Made by a program: the position numbers and the translations under genes. From assembly GCA_036937835.1 (NCBI GenBank), contig CM072879.1, positions 5,308,001 through 5,372,000 on the forward strand: a stretch of 64,000 bases of DNA, given 5' to 3'. This DNA comes from Pampus argenteus (taxonomy: Eukaryota > Chordata > Actinopteri > Scombriformes > Stromateidae). How positions within the stretch are numbered: position 1 is the stretch's first letter; every line of letters starts with the position of its first letter. The notes beneath the pieces were generated by a model. The model did not search any database. It saw only the letters and a list, made by a program, of their open reading frames with translations, and had not been told where the DNA came from. Below, piece by piece: positions 25,406 to 37,099 of the stretch.

Positions 25406-26419
25406 AAAATGTCTAACTATTATTTTCATGTAAAGTAATATGCTTTCAAGTTCAGCCAAGTTGGACTTTCATTTTTTGCCTGCTAAAAAGTCCAGCTTCA
25501 CTTGTGTTTAGCTAGTTATTCGACCTACAGACTGCCAATAAGCATGAGGCCATAATTCAAATATCAGGTAGAAGGTTGTACGGTGATAAATTACAAATTA
25601 GCCTTCAGAATCATAACTTCACACCCTGAACAAACCCTCCTCTGTCTACGTGGGTTATCTTCGTGTTAAAGCGACATTTGCTACGTTATCTTCACCGTGT
25701 GGAGAGGAGTGTGCACATAGCTGCTGCTGCCTGTATGATATGTGTGTGTTTCACGGGTCTGTTTATGAAAAGAAAGCACTCAGTCACTGAGAAAGAATGT
25801 TGCAGGAGTTCACACCCACGGTCTCCACACTTGCCCTGCCTTTTGCTCTGTTGTATCCACAATTAAGTGACATACTTTGCATCCAAATACGAGTTTGAAT
25901 GACATAAAGGAAGTTTTAATTAATTTTTTAAAAATCTCATTTTCATATATATGCTCTTAAATAAGTTGCTCAATATGCATTCACATATGAGCACATCAGA
26001 AAACATCTTTATTACCTTTATTATTATCTTTATAACTGTATATCTGTCTGTTGTAGGACTGTGAAGGTTTCTTTCCGTAAGTCTTTTTTTAAGGTTTACG
26101 AAAAAAAGCACCGTCTTCCTCCTGATGTACGTAGTGTCAAGCAAGATACTAGTACAGCACTACTATGCATCTTCCGGTATCCGGTTTTTAAAATAAAACA
26201 CCTGAAGAATGACCAGTGACTATCGGCCTACCGTTTACAGGCAGCCTGATATATGACACGACAAAATCGATATGTATTAGCCAAGCCAATATGTATACCT
26301 GCCAATGCAAATGTATATAAGAGTAGGGGTTACCGTAGTCAAAGTATTTTATTATTTTTTTCGCTACTTTTCCGGTTGTGCGGTGCTGACGTCGTGTAAC
26401 TTGACGCTGCTTTCCTCCA

Positions 26420-26495
26420 TCTGTTGATTGTTTCTCTCGGCGGGTGGAGGTCAACTCAGCTGCGGACAGTGAAGGTTTCACGCAATCACGACCAG
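26420..26495 (+). other. paqr7: Candidate 5' UTR exon of paqr7
   Basis: A GC-richer stretch ending ACCAG|gtgag at 26495/26496 gives a good donor. The matching acceptor ctctccgcag ends at 27722, 38 nt before the paqr7 ATG. This predicts an intron of about 1.2 kb in the 5' UTR. The left end is a guess. Confidence 0.4.
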
Positions 26496-27760
26496 GTGAG
26501 ACATCGCCAACGTTTCCGCTTATAGAAAGAGTAGCTGGGAGTGTGGAAGTGATGAGTTCCGCCTTTGTTTCAGGCTGTCGTAGAACTTTTATGAACTTCG
26601 GGTTTTACCTAAGTGAGAGTAGCAGAGGTTTACAGTAGATGACGGATGAAGCGACATACTGAAGACAGTTTAGATGGTGTTTGATATTCGACACAAAGCA
26701 GCACGTTTCCAGAGGCGGGTACAAATAAAGAATACAGAATAGTTGTTTTTTCCCCCCGAAAAGCTTAAAGAGGCACTGGTTATTATTGAGGAGGAAATTA
26801 ATCTTCATGACACGTTCAATGGAAAAAAAAAAAAAAAAAGCCCACAAAACATTCCTGTTTTGCCTGTCACACACTACAACAGTTATACCACAACTGCTGC
26901 TAGAATATGAAAAACGAATATTTCAGAGGCTGAATGGGAATAATAATAAAAAAAAATGCACCTGGATTTATGATTTGGACCAACCTACCAAAACTAACCC
27001 GGAGATGCACCATCACACTTTACATTTGCAGTAAACTAAATTAAATCGTTGGTAAAACAATGTTTTATATATATATATATACTATCATAATATATGATTT
27101 TATAACACTAGCTGTTCTTTACACCCGTGTCACGTCAGGTTCATGGCTGTTTCATACAGTAAATGAATGAAACATAATAGCAGAAGCGTCTTTTCATAAT
27201 ACAGCCAACACATAAACGACTAAATAAAAGGAAAGCGAACATTAATAAGACGACTGGTTTACCGCAGCAACATTTGAATTACATTATACAGGTTTTTCAG
27301 GTCACAGCAGCGAGAAATGATTACAAGGAAGACATCTATCACTGTTCATATGAACACATGACTGTTGATTTGACATAGACTTGGAAAAACCTCAGTTGAC
27401 ATATACATAAATAAACGGAACGTTTAGTGAAGGCCTCCTCTAAGGATAATCCCATTTTAATAGCAGCCTCATTTGCTTGGTTCAGGCTGTCGTATTGTAA
27501 TATTTTAAACGGATTAAAGAAAACAACATTCAAAGTTACATACACAGTTACTTCTGTTTTGTAATGGAGTCGGGGGTCTGGTGGTGTTATAGTAAAGGTC
27601 GGAAGGTCACCAGAAACAAAACGGATACCTACATCGTTTTTTTTTAATCTTTCCAGTAACCATCAAGATTGATCAAAATGTTGTCATGAAGATAAGAATA
27701 TGATTTGAACTCCTCTCCGCAGGAAGCGTCCCGCGTGCCCCCGTCAGCGTCCTGACAGAC

Positions 27761-28825
27761 ATGACGACCATTGTGATGGAGCGAATCGGGCGACTGTTCA
27801 TCAGCCTGCAGCAGATCAGGCAGGTTCCCCGGATGCTGACGGAGGCGGCGCCGTCCATGCCCGGCACGGTTCGAGACACCGACGTTCCCTACTACTTCAG
27901 GGAACGCTACGTCTGCACCGGTTACCGACCGCTCCACCAAAACTGGCGCTACTACTTCCTGTCCATGTTCCAGCGTCACAATGAGACCATCAACATCTGG
28001 ACGCACCTGCTGGCGTTTTTAGTTTTTCTGGTGAAATTGTGCCAACTTTCCGAGACGGTGGACTTCGGCGGCGACGCTCACTCGTGGCCTCTGTTGATCC
28101 TCATCACGTCCTCTCTGAACTACTCGGCATTCAGCGTTGTGGCTCACTTACTGGGCGGCAAATCTGAGCTGTATCACTACGCTTTCTTCTTCCTGGACTA
28201 TGTCGGGGTGGCACAGTATCAGTACGGGAGTGCGGTCGTTCACTTTTACTATGGTGTGGATGAGAACTTGCACAGACACGTGCGTGGCATCTTTATGCCT
28301 GTTGCTACTGTCCTCAGCGTTCTGTCGTGCTTGGGATGCTGCTACGGTAAATACCGTAACTACAGCCTACCGACGTGGGTGCGCAAGGTGGGCCAGATTG
28401 TACCATCCACCCTCGCTTATATCTGGGACGGCAGCCCTGTGGCTCTTAGACTCTTAGCCTGGTCCACAACCAGCGATGACCCAGCCGTTATCTACCACTT
28501 TGGCCAGGTAGCCTTCTTCCTCAGCTGCGCCTTCTTCTTCTCTTTCCCTCTGCTAGAGCGCTACTTCCCCGGACGTTGCGATTTTTTGGGACAGAGTCAT
28601 CAGATGTTCCACGTGTTTCTATCCTGCTGCACTTTGTGTCAGATCCACGCGGCGTACCTCGACTACGTCGGCCGCAGAGAGCTGTACTCGCGCCTGCACA
28701 GGAGCGGCGACGCCGCTGTGTTTGTGGGACTGTACGGGGTCACTCTGGTTGTGTGCGCGCTGATTGTTGCCTTCATGCTGAGGAAAGCTAAACGAGTGTT
28801 GAATCTCAAACCCAAGTCCAAATGA
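27761..28825 (+). CDS. paqr7: Membrane progestin receptor alpha type (PAQR family)
   Basis: Seven-transmembrane progestin and adipoQ receptor, 354 residues in one exon. In fish, mPR-alpha is known as a plasma-membrane receptor for maturation-inducing progestins in oocytes and sperm, acting through G proteins. The start MTTIVMERIGRLF aligns with the start of fish mPR-alpha and of PAQR8. PAQR landmarks seen: TGYRP at 53-57, QRHNE at 71-75, NIWTHLLA at 78-85, S125-x3-H129 (SVVAHL), D146 in FFLDYVG, and H280-x3-H284 (HQMFH). The Ser/His/Asp/His/His set is the metal-site signature of the wider family. The length suits PAQR7. Closest remembered matches are teleost paqr7 sequences; paqr8 is the main alternative, but neighbouring sh3bgrl3 and tmem222 favour paqr7. 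An upstream splice acceptor at 27721-27722 shows a 5' UTR intron. Confidence 0.87.
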   Translation: MTTIVMERIGRLFISLQQIRQVPRMLTEAAPSMPGTVRDTDVPYYFRERYVCTGYRPLHQNWRYYFLSMFQRHNETINIWTHLLAFLVFLVKLCQLSETVDFGGDAHSWPLLILITSSLNYSAFSVVAHLLGGKSELYHYAFFFLDYVGVAQYQYGSAVVHFYYGVDENLHRHVRGIFMPVATVLSVLSCLGCCYGKYRNYSLPTWVRKVGQIVPSTLAYIWDGSPVALRLLAWSTTSDDPAVIYHFGQVAFFLSCAFFFSFPLLERYFPGRCDFLGQSHQMFHVFLSCCTLCQIHAAYLDYVGRRELYSRLHRSGDAAVFVGLYGVTLVVCALIVAFMLRKAKRVLNLKPKSK

Positions 28826-29776
28826 TAGACAGGATGTCGCAGTGCCTTTCCCCTCCTGACTTAACTGCGTCGATAGAAAGCAAACTAATCATCGAGTATG
28901 ATGTATATGACCACTGAAACATGAACATTTAATAAGATAACGTGGCAGATTACAAGACGGGAGTTTCTATGTATCCGAATCTTTGGAACAATTCATAGTT
29001 TGAATGTATCAGCTGACAAAACACATTAACATAATCAAACTTTTGTATCACTGTTGACATTTATAGATGTCACTGCTGTAACGGATTTCTTTCTATTTTG
29101 TGCTACAATGTCGTATGTTTTTAAAAGTGATCGTCTCGGTAGACTGCTACAACTATGTGGGCATATTTCACCCGAGCGAATGGTTTTTGTTTGATTTTGA
29201 TTTATGAAAATCATAAATATAGGAGCGGTTTAAAGGTGATAACACTGATGAGAGCTTGTGGAGGAGTGGCGACGTTTCTCCTCAGTTCAGACAGCATTAT
29301 ACAGCATCATTAAAACAGTGTGCAGGGCCTTTGTGGTTCAGTTTTAAACGGCTGCTGACTGAGTGTTGCCTTCTCCTCCAGTTGTATTTTTAAAATGTGA
29401 CTTTTCCTCAGAAAGCTTTTGGGTTTAAGTTGTATAGGTTCGAAAGATGATATATATATTCTGAATTTGATGCAGTGCTTTTCCACTTTCTGAAAGCTGG
29501 GTATTTCTACAAGGGAATGCAATATATAACGAAAGTCTTAATTTAATGAATACGTCTTACTTTAGACACGCAGTATGTTCTGTACGTGTTGACTGTTGCT
29601 GCATTGAGGTCTTATTGGAAATCTTGTTTGTGCCTTTTGAGTCATGCGGGAAAAGCAAGTGTTGGTTTGTACCATGATCATGTTTGTCTTTATGAGGAGA
29701 TGATACCGACTACTGACCAAGATATAAAGATAGTGGGATTGAGTTAAACATTTCTTGGAAGCAGAAATAATGTTTT

Positions 29777-29801
29777 TTTGTTGTTGTTGTTGTTGTTGTT
29801 T
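29777..29801. repeat. (TTG)n microsatellite
   Basis: About eight TTG units in the likely paqr7 3' UTR. Confidence 0.9.
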
Positions 29802-29974
29802 GTTCTTGTCGTTAAACGGCATCTTACACTGCTGACGTCTCGCTGGCCTGAAAACGACCTTTGTGCAACATGTTACCATTATTGTTATCTTTAAAATATA
29901 ATATCCACGACGAGTAGAACAAAGTGTATTTTCAGTGATAACAGTCACGAGTAAACGTGGAACCTCACCTATAG

Positions 29975-30180
29975 CGTCTGATCTAATGTTACACTCTCTG
30001 AATATGACGTCTGATCTAATGCTACACTCTCTGAATATGACGTCTGATCTAATGTTACACTCTCTGAATATGACGTCTGATCTAATGCTACACTCTCTGA
30101 ATATGACGTTTGATCTAATGTTACACTCTCTGAATATGACGTCTGATCTAATGTTACACTCTCTGAATATGACGTTCGAT
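29975..30180 (+). repeat. 33-bp minisatellite, about 6 copies
   Basis: Tandem unit beginning gtctgatctaatgttacac and ending tctgaatatgac. Copies differ at few sites (gtta/gcta; gtctg/gtttg/gttcg). Alternation of gtta and gcta variants suggests growth by two-unit steps. It stays open in one frame only because the unit is a multiple of three; I do not call a protein. Confidence 0.92.
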
Positions 30181-30718
30181 TAACTGAAACAGCGAGTTCT
30201 GTTTTTGAAGGATCGGGTTTTTGTCATCTTTTTTGACGGCAGATAAATTGGATCAAAACTACTTGTGTACCACAACAATAGTCTAATGCAAAACAGACGG
30301 CGTGCCAAATCTGATTGGCTGCTTCTCAATGGGTGTCTCTCAACGGTTAATTGGTCTCCATAGCGACCTGTTAAACAGTGTTCTTCTCAGCTGGGTCTCA
30401 GCTGTTATTTACATACTGTAGGGATGCACTTGATACTGTGATGCTGTGCATCTGTGTTGGTAATTTGTGAAACCAGAGCAGCTATCAGCACTAAGTGAGT
30501 CTGTGCCTTGTTACACCGAGCCAACAAAAAACTTCCTGTAGCCAAGACTAGATACAAAGGAAGCATGTCCACTGTAATGGTAGATTATTAGTTGTTGTTT
30601 AAAAAAAAAAAAAGCCGGGTGAGTAAATAAAAATGTTCTTTCAGGCTGCATCTGACCAGTTAAATTGCCTGCCATCATAAAATCTGAAGATCTGTTTCAT
30701 GCGTGTCCTGTTGGCTGG

Positions 30719-30720
<2 letters not shown>

Positions 30721-30771
<51 letters not shown>
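30721..30771. repeat. (AC)25 microsatellite
   Basis: Uninterrupted AC tract. Confidence 0.95.
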
Positions 30772-30774
<3 letters not shown>

Positions 30775-32654
30775 TTTGTTGTTTTTCTTGTTTGCTGGAT
30801 GTCCTGATACATGTGTCTTGCTCACATTTCATTATCTGACTTCCTATCTGAATTGTCATCCATGCTGGAGCCCGAGGCAATGAGTTGTGTCCCAACAGTC
30901 TGGGAGCGGGTCACTTTAGGGGAGTCATGTATTAAGCAGGAGTCCAGGACACATGGTTCAATCAGTTTTAAGACTGTGAAGGTGAATTTATCTGTTGGGG
31001 TTAAGGTTGAACTAGGTGATGTTCACTCATTTGATAATCCAGTCACATCTGTTCACATTCCACCCGCATCTTTGTTGTTGTTGTTGTTGTTGTTTTGTGG
31101 GGCTTTAGTGCTACTGGGCAGATAGATCCATAGTTTCACCATCATGGGAGGGATGCTAGGACCCTGGTAACAGTGACTTTCCAAGTCTCTGCTGGTTGCT
31201 TGGTAACCTCACAGTGACGACAAGGCTCCAGCAAGTCTCTGGTCCCGGCCAAGAAGCAGCCGAGCTGCTACCCCTCTTTTTAAATAACAACTTGTCACTT
31301 TAGCACTTTGGTTTTTGTACAAATTAAATGAATAACATAAAAGTGAAATTTAGACTTTTGGGTTTTTGTTTTTTTTTTTACTCTCGAGCAGAACCAGGCT
31401 AGTTTTTGACCCGCGTTAGGGACCAAAAGTCAGTACAATTCATTTGCTTTTCCTGTTCCTTTTAAACAGAACCAGTGAAAGATTGCAGATGATATACTGG
31501 AGATAATCAATTAACCATGCATTGATGGATGCATCGATGCATGTAACTAGATCTACATTGTGCCATATAAAGTATGTAATGCTGTACCGTACACTGTTTG
31601 AAAACCACTGCCTTATTATATTTGGGATATCGGTCATGTTTTATGCTATTGGAATGTGTGTAAAAAATACAAAACATACTAATAAAGGTCTTAAAGAGAT
31701 TTAGCACTGAAAAGGCTTTTTTGTATATGCTCATTTTGCATCTAACTCATGGGAAGCAAAGAAACATTTTGATACAAAAATATCATTACACATTTATTTT
31801 ATACATGTTTACACTAAATTTATTACTAAATGGTTATTTTTTCTCCTTATAAATATATATTACTTGAATTCCTATATAATTAATGTTATTATGCAATGTG
31901 GCAAGATTCTGCAGATTCTGTCCACACCTGCTCTTGCAACACTCATTATCTGTAAAGGCATCATTTAACTCTCTCTTATCTTTCCTATAATTACACTGTT
32001 GGCCAAATTCCACAAAGGCATTACTGAATATAAACGTGATCCCGCATGCTCTCCAATGGCTGCAGCCCAAGTGAAATAAACCTTTCTGCTGCCCCCATGT
32101 GGTGATGACACACGGTACATGCTACATTTATTTCAGGTAGAAGGCTTGATTACTGCCTCATCTCATGAGCAGAATTTTTTTTTTTTTTTTTTTTAACTTT
32201 CTCTGGTGCAAACCTCTGATAGTGTTCACCTCGCTTGCAGATGTCAGATTTATTGAGCGTCCATTCTTGGCTGCAGTGTTACTGTACTGCCGCACGCCTC
32301 ACTTACTCACTAAAAACCCTGAATCAGCTGAATTATGAGCTGTTGGACTCTCTCCCACATTCCTCCTGTCTGGCTCACAATAGACCAGGTCAGCCTGTTT
32401 CCCCTGTGATAACTTCCAAATTAACTTTCCGCATTTTCATCGCCGCTCATTAGACTTAATGGGGCTCAAAATACTGAAGAACATTAGGCGGCTATAATAC
32501 ACAGCCGGCTGCTCTTGGTCTTTGAGCATGATGTCGTCTAAGATGCTTTTTTATTTATGCATTTATTATTGTTGTCAGCTGTAAATGTGCCTGCGAATAC
32601 AATAATACGCCAAAGTGGTGATTTTTCCCTCTAAACTTCTCACGTGGTTTCATT

Positions 32655-32935
32655 TCAATAAAAGTTCAAATATTTCATCAGAAATCAAAGATTAGAGGAA
32701 AACGTCCAAAAACTGAAAAACACATTTGTGTATCAGGACTCATCTCACGACTCCTTTGGAGGGGCACGACCCCTAGGTTGGGAACCACTGGACTAAACTA
32801 GCTGACTGTATATAAAGTAGATAAACTATCTCCACCTCCATAATATAATGATGTCATATAACAATAATATATCAGTCTGTTATTGCAGTACTTTAACTAC
32901 TTTTCTGTGACTCTTACTTATAATGGACTTTCTGT
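32655..32935 (-). mobile_element. Non-autonomous hAT-like repeat, copy A
   Basis: The minus strand carries gactaaactagctga... preceded by the word GTTCCCAACCTAGGGGTCG, and shares about 150 bp or more with 40130-40705 in the opposite orientation (tctcacgacc, tttggaggggc, gggaac-actgg, actaaactagct). It matches a teleost repeat I remember that surrounds the phrase CAGTGGTTCCCAACCT. Ends are approximate; no transposase. Confidence 0.6.
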
Positions 32936-33466
32936 TGCTGACTGTTTAGACAGAATAAACATTCCCGTCAGCCTCGGCTCTACTTTGTTTGCATGGCTGT
33001 AGACTGCATCATAGAGGATGGAGCTTCAGAGCTCCTCGGGAAGATTCTCCTGCATCTCTGGCTCCTCCATTGGGACACGTATCAGGCTCATTGTGTGATG
33101 TGGCTGCTGGCCAGGCTTCTTCTGCCCCAGTGGATCCATTCTCCAGAGGCTCAGAGTAGAGTTCCTGTGTTTAAAGACACTCCTGTTGGTTGTATAGTCA
33201 TTACCTTTGTTAAAAGAAACAGACACAAGCTGGTAACTGTTAGAGCACTTGATTCAACAACTAGATTAGAACAAACCGTATATTTCAGTTGTCTGGAAAG
33301 GTTAGATCACTAATCAATCAACAAACCCAATAACTTTTTTTTTTTTTTTAATTCAGCACTCTGCACGGGAAGATTGTTTTCACAGACACTGTTTTCATCT
33401 TTCAGCATGTTTTTATGCTTTTTATTTTTTCATCAATCATTCAGACGATTCCAGACAATCGCACAT

Positions 33467-33467
<1 letters not shown>

Positions 33468-33531
<64 letters not shown>
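33468..33531. repeat. (CA)32 microsatellite
   Basis: Uninterrupted CA tract; a (GT)n tract follows 15 nt later at 33546-33560, so the two could pair as a hairpin in single strands. Confidence 0.95.
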
Positions 33532-33533
<2 letters not shown>

Positions 33534-33948
33534 TTCCCATTTATGTGTGTGTGTGTGTGTGCGATTGTCAGGAATTCTCAGAAAGATTGATGAATTATAA
33601 AGGAGAAAATTAGATACATGGTGAAGGAAAAAAAAGAAGGATAAAAAGAAGAGAGAAAGAAAGAAGGAAAAGAACAAATTATAAAAGCATGAGAGGGAGA
33701 GAAGGTGGTTTATTATATGAGGATTGTTACCCTTTTACTGGAAAAAAGTAAAAATATGAATTAAGTTCTGCACTGTGTCTTTAAACTGTGCGGCTAATAG
33801 AGGTCCTGTGTAGTGAGAGAGAGAGAAGCGTCAAGTTAACCAGAGTACAGTAAAACATTTCCTGTCATCAATTTTCAATATTCAAAATTAATGTGGGTAC
33901 AGTTCAATGTGCCGGTTTAAAAAGCTTTGAAAGCTTTGAAAGCTTTAA

Positions 33949-34110
33949 AGGACCAGTGCGTGGGATCTAGTGACATATGGTAACTGAATTAAACCCTCGC
34001 CCCTTTAACCCCTCCTTCCAAGCATACAGAAGAACCTACAGGTGGCCACCGCCACGAAACTGTGACTATATGGCATATAGTCCCTATGTAGATATAAAGG
34101 GCTCATCTCT
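33949..34110 (+). mobile_element. MITE-type copy (AAAGGACCAGTG terminus)
   Basis: Begins ttaaaggaccagtgcgtggg and continues with ccttccaagcatacagaaga and ccctatgtagatataaaggg, which match a very common teleost MITE that I remember. The far inverted terminus (CACTGGTCCTTT type) is not found, so this copy is truncated or diverged. Confidence 0.55.
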
Positions 34111-34449
34111 CTTCATTCTTCATTATTTCAGCTGATATTGTGCTTCTATGATACATATTGCATATTCAGGGGAGGGAATGAGGGGCTAATAGAGACCATA
34201 ATTCATAGACCTTGTAATATATGAGATTTAACAATTCGTTAACACACAGCAACCCTTTTAAAAACTATCCATATATTGTACTTTTCATCACAACGTCCGT
34301 GTTCGCCTTGAAAGTGACACACGTCTTTTATTTTGAAAAACAGTGTCACTTTCTTCCCTTGTGGCTCGCCGTTTAACTTGTTGAACTTGACGAGCCAGAC
34401 AGAGCTACTCGCCCGCAGATACACAAAGGCAGAGGAAGGAGCTGCAGCT

Positions 34450-34875
34450 ATGGGCGTCAAACTGTATTACACCACTGTTACTGCATCACGGACGGTGAGT
34501 CAAGTAGCCATCATTGAGTGAACTAAACCTTCTGCTTGTGTGTGTGTTTTATTTTTTATTATTTTATCTTCAGAGGCAGCAGCTAGCAAAGCTCAGCCCC
34601 AACAGACACACCCAGCACACTGTCAGTATAGCTTCCTCCTGACTAACAGTGCAGCGGGCCTATGCAGCCCCACCGCCCATTTATATCGTTATTGTAACGT
34701 CAGCATTACCACGGTGGAGACAATAATGACGATTGAAAGTTGTAAAATGAACAAAAAACACGTCAAAACAAGGACGTGCAAAGACGCGCCGGTGTGCGTG
34801 GTTTACTTCATTTCCTTCATCTTGGTAAAGCCAATGTGTTTCTTTATTGAGTATGTTTGGCTAGCTACGTCCAAC

Positions 34876-34908
<33 letters not shown>

Positions 34909-37099
34909 GGGGTATTACTTATTGTAAACATTGACGCTATTATAGTCTCATATTGGTACGTAAGGCTGGCCTGAATAGCCGAGCGTCCGCTTCCTGTCCC
35001 GAGAAGCGATAAACTTCATTATAAAAACCTACCAGTTAAACGTTAGCTAGTAATATTGTAGCCGTTTTACAAATTAGATGCTAGTTAGTTTTATCAGTTC
35101 TTCATTAACCAAACACTCTCTGAACAAACGCTTGTTTTAAACACGTTTCACTGTTTAAAATGGGCCCACCTGCCATTCAATCCTCTTGTGTTAAGATGAG
35201 ACGCAGTAATACAATTAGAAATGTTCCTTTAGTGAGAGCTGCCTTGTAGATTATATATATATATATATATATAAAAGCCGAATTAACCAGAAGATTATTT
35301 ATTTTGGGAAAAGTCAGTCAATTTTCCTTTTATTTGTTAACATATTTCACCGTTAAGCAGTATAAGTTAAAATAGTTATATTTTGTAATGAGGTTTTGCA
35401 CATTGCAGGACTCTTGAGCAGATACCAGTTAGCATGCAGATGTTGGAAAAAACACAACATACTTTTTCTCGATTCATTTCTTGTAGCACTTGATGAAAAC
35501 AGCCTGCGGCGATGCACAGGGGTCAAACATCTGGTATCTATTAGGTGTGATGAATTCATGTAGAGTTTTTAACCCTCTCATGTGCCCATAAACATTTAGA
35601 TAAACCACTGGAAAGGTTTTGATTGGTTATCGCCGCCGTTGACAGCAGGTTTCAAGCTGCCTGTCACATGTTAGCTGATGCTGACGATGTATTTATTTAT
35701 ATATATATATATAGATATAAATAAACATATGTGTATTGACCAAACCTCAAATGATTCAGAGTTGCTGAGCTGGCTTCCACGATTTAGTGAAACAAGCAAA
35801 AGCAATTCCCTTTTTTTCTCTTGTGGACGTGTGGACATGTGTGTTAAATGAATGCCTTTAAAAGTTTGTGGTTTTCCAGTTGACGTTGTGCTAAGGTGTG
35901 GTCACTTACAAAAAAAACAACAAAAAAAACACCCTCCCAACTTCCTCAGTCGCATGAAAAGATAGCAGAGTGTTCACCGGGTCTATTAATCATCACCCAC
36001 AAACCAGATAACACTAGTGCTTTTTACAGGCACAGTCTAAAAAGTCCTTAACTCATATGTTTTTTCTTCTTTTTATTACAGTTCTTTGCTCTGAAGAATG
36101 TCTCTTGAAGGGAAGGTTTATTTGAATAGTTCCTCAAAGCTGTGCGGTGTGGCCTTTGACTGCTTAGTATTAATCACACAGGCTAAAAGTCTTATAGTAC
36201 GACTGTCTACTTTATTCTTAGAAATGTAGTTGGTAATAAAAACAGGATTAGACGTTGTAGTCGAATGTCACTATGTGCAGTGAATCTCTTGACGGGAGCC
36301 GTTGTTTTCCAGGTGAAGTCTCAGCAGGCAGAAGTGATCCGAATCCTCGAGAGTAAAAGCATCCAGTACGAGCTCATCGACATCTCTGTGGGCGGCGAGC
36401 TTCGCGATGAGATGAGAAGCAAAGCAGGAAACCCCACGGCCGTCCCTCCCCAGCTTTTCAATGAGGACAAGTACTGTGGGGTGAGGGAAACACGCTATAT
36501 GTACAATAACTTTGACCTTTTTTAAAAGTTTTGTTTTGAATACTAAACACTGAGGCTCCCTACAAGTTTGAAATAAACATGTCAGTGTTTTCTGCTAGTA
36601 AATGATCCTTTCTTTACTGAGCTCAAAGCTGCTCTCCTCTACAACAGTGCATTTTGCTGCACAGATTGGCCAAATACACAGAACTAACATTTGTTATTTA
36701 TCAAATCTTTTATCTCTCCTCCTTCTTCCTTATTAGCAAGTAGCTTCTCATTAAACAGGCTGTCCTGTCTGTACGCTCTGTAGAGATGTGACGGTAAAAC
36801 ATCAACAACAAAACATTCAAGGACTTAGTGTAACATTTTATGGAAAAAAACAACAACTAATTAATTGATGTAAAACAATAATCAACAGATTAATCAGTAA
36901 TGAAAATAGTAATTATTAGTCGCAGCCCTACTGCTTTATACTTTCGCAGCCTGCCTATATTTTATAATTTGTTTGTTTACCCGTCTGCCGACTGACACTC
37001 ACAACATTTTCTTCTCCACAGGACTATGAAATGTTTTCTGAGGCGGTGGAGGCAGATACAGTGGACCAATTTCTGAAACTGGCAGAGGGCGAAGTGTGA
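34450..37099 (+). CDS. sh3bgrl3: SH3 domain-binding glutamate-rich protein-like 3
   Basis: Small thioredoxin-fold protein of the SH3BGR family, cytosolic, without the redox CxxC pair. Coding exons are 34450-34494, 36313-36480 and 37022-37099 (45 + 168 + 78 nt, 96 residues). Donors are gtgagt and gtgagg; acceptors ttccag and tccacag; both introns are phase 0. The product begins MGVKLYYTTVTASRT and runs VKSQQAEVIRILESKSIQYE, LIDIS, LRDEMRSKAGNP, PPQLFN, YCGDYEMFSEAVE and DQFLKLAEGEV. This follows human SH3BGRL3 (93 residues) almost residue for residue, and it lacks the longer glutamate-rich tail of SH3BGR. Exon 1 is only 15 codons, so the gene is invisible to simple frame scanning. paqr7 lies upstream on the same strand and trappc9 downstream. 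Confidence 0.93.
34876..34906. repeat. (ATA)n trinucleotide microsatellite
   Basis: About ten AAT units in the first intron of sh3bgrl3. Confidence 0.9.
35252..35272. repeat. (AT)n microsatellite
   Basis: About ten AT units in the first intron of sh3bgrl3. A second AT-rich tract lies near 35690-35730. Confidence 0.9.
36800..36960 (-). mobile_element. Fragment of the 'attaatcg' dispersed repeat
   Basis: Wording such as attaattgatgtaaaac, attaatcagtaatgaaaata and tagtcgcagccct matches, in reverse orientation, a fish repeat that begins gggctgcaactaa. Related fragments lie at 45868-46115 and 49965-50165. It is in the second intron of sh3bgrl3. Ends approximate. Confidence 0.5.

Larger units (their letters stand above)
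20604..26430. other. Divergent intergenic region between tmem222 and paqr7
   Basis: The two genes are transcribed away from each other across this block. It holds a possible tmem222 promoter (about 20700-20990), repeats at 21120-21245 and 25225-25405, and AT-rich sequence. The open frames at 21949-22602 do not match a family I know, and the 22180-22500 stretch looks more like non-coding conserved sequence than exons. No gene called. Confidence 0.45.
28826..30640 (+). other. paqr7: Likely 3' UTR of paqr7
   Basis: AT-rich sequence with no exon signal follows the stop codon. The AATAAA near 30625 is one plausible end; another lies near 31681. The 33-bp minisatellite at 29975-30180 would then be inside the mRNA. 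Confidence 0.35.
31700..34240. other. Intergenic between paqr7 and sh3bgrl3, repeat-rich
   Basis: Contains a hAT-like repeat copy (32655-32935), a (CA)n tract (33468-33531) mirrored by a short (GT)n at 33546-33560, and a MITE-type copy starting at 33949. The 32993-33313 open frame has no recognised similarity. No gene seen. Confidence 0.45.

Noticed and set aside
29935..30183. 82-codon frame of repeating SDLMLHSLNMT
   Set aside because: Product of a 33-bp minisatellite whose unit is a multiple of three; no gene signals.
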